This document shows, one piece after another, positions 63,709 to 64,000 of a stretch of 64,000 nt of DNA. Made by a program: the position numbers and the translations under genes. The notes below the pieces were generated by a model. That model was given only the letters and a program-made list of their open reading frames with translations. It made no database searches and was not told the DNA's origin. Numbering within the stretch: the stretch's first letter is position 1; each line of letters opens with the position of its first letter. This DNA is from Lampropedia puyangensis (GTDB taxonomy: Bacteria > Pseudomonadota > Gammaproteobacteria > Burkholderiales > Burkholderiaceae_C), in the NCBI RefSeq assembly GCF_004833285.1, contig NZ_STFG01000002.1, positions 186,001 through 250,000 of the forward strand, given 5' to 3'.

Positions 63709-64000
63709 TTATGAGGGCAATTGCATGTGCTGCATGCGCCAACCTGGATCTGTGCATTCGCGTCGTACGGTGCGTATGCGCTGCCCATCGCGGCGCAGGA
63801 CATAGCGGTCTAGCACCTCCAAGCCTTCTAAGCGAAGTTTGCCGTTTACCAAGAAGAAATCGCTGGCTACGCTGAACAACTCGCTGCTGAGGGCATCGCC
63901 CTCCAATAACGCGCTAGCGTCTGCCACGCTTGTGAAGGGGGTTAGGTTACGCACGGCGGCCAAGCGGGCTGCAGCGGTTTGGGTTTCGTTGCCAGGTAGT
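63709..64000 (-). CDS. gspK: Type II secretion minor pseudopilin GspK, C-terminal part
   Basis: The frame is open to the window edge, and 97 residues are visible. It reads AARLAAVRNLTPFTSVADASALL, then FSVASDFFLVNGKLRLEG and ends with VLRRDGQRIRTVRRE followed by 15 residues. The FSVASDFFLV strand and the arginine-rich end match the C-terminal part of GspK. GspK caps the pseudopilus and sets its length. The rest of the gene, and presumably other gsp genes, lie beyond the right edge. Identification is by short pattern, so moderate. Confidence 0.68.
   Translation of the reverse strand, partial: LPGNETQTAAARLAAVRNLTPFTSVADASALLEGDALSSELFSVASDFFLVNGKLRLEGLEVLDRYVLRRDGQRIRTVRRECTDPGWRMQHMQLPS

Noticed and set aside
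1-64000. CRISPR array, prophage or conjugative element
   Set aside because: No regular spacer repeats, phage structural genes, integrase or transfer genes were seen; only decayed transposase scraps.

Overview
This window is a chromosomal segment of a betaproteobacterium, most likely in Burkholderiales and probably close to Comamonadaceae. The evidence is three periplasmic Bug-type (TctC) receptors without membrane partners, two large surface proteins with IPTL-CTERM-like tails, a DbpA/SelAB/FdnGHI set and a betaproteobacterial purine cluster. Base composition looks moderate (mid-50s % GC by eye, not computed). No prophage, CRISPR array, rRNA or tRNA was seen.

Layout. 1-5.5 kb: urate-to-ureidoglycolate catabolism (hpxO, cut by the window edge; hiuH; puuE; a UraD-allantoate amidohydrolase fusion; an M20 hydrolase). 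5.6-7.9 kb: a DUF11-repeat surface protein. 8.1-10.3 kb: a possible structured RNA, rpiA and pyrD. 10.3-12.9 kb: an iron-type bfd-tonB-exbB-exbD unit behind a Fur-box-like palindrome, with a possible 24-residue membrane peptide. 13-16.6 kb: a flavoprotein disulfide reductase, an alpha/beta hydrolase and an aldo/keto reductase. 16.6-18.6 kb: copper delivery genes (SCO1, PCuAC, a DUF2946-like protein), then a decayed IS3 remnant. 19.2-24.1 kb: dbpA, selB, selA. 24.3-29.8 kb: a 3-oxoadipate (pca) island with its IclR regulator. 29.8-35.8 kb: fdhE and a membrane-bound formate dehydrogenase whose catalytic subunit contains selenocysteine, encoded by an in-frame TGA.

36-54 kb is dominated by molybdenum: moeB, moaC, modABC, a TonB-dependent receptor operon (receptor, DUF2478, binding protein, FecCD-type permease, ATPase), a LysR/esterase/Bug insert, a stand-alone Mop protein, an HTH-only ModE, and a minus-strand run moaD, moaE-mobA fusion, moeA, mog and a PhyH-type dioxygenase. 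54-61.5 kb: glyS, an IS66-like scrap, a Bug receptor, csaA, an EamA exporter, plsC and a YgjP-like metallopeptidase. 61.7-63.5 kb: a second surface protein. The right edge holds the C-terminus of gspK.

How the genes fit together. SelA and SelB allow selenocysteine insertion into FdnG. FdhE helps mature that enzyme. The moa/moe/mob genes make its molybdenum cofactor, and ModABC brings in molybdate. The most interesting candidate is the TonB-dependent operon after modC. Its upstream region and that of modA each carry a 24-bp imperfect palindrome with the spacing of a ModE operator, and no Fur-like box was seen at the receptor. I infer an outer-membrane energised molybdate, tungstate or metallophore uptake route powered by TonB-ExbBD. 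The substrate is not proven by the sequence.
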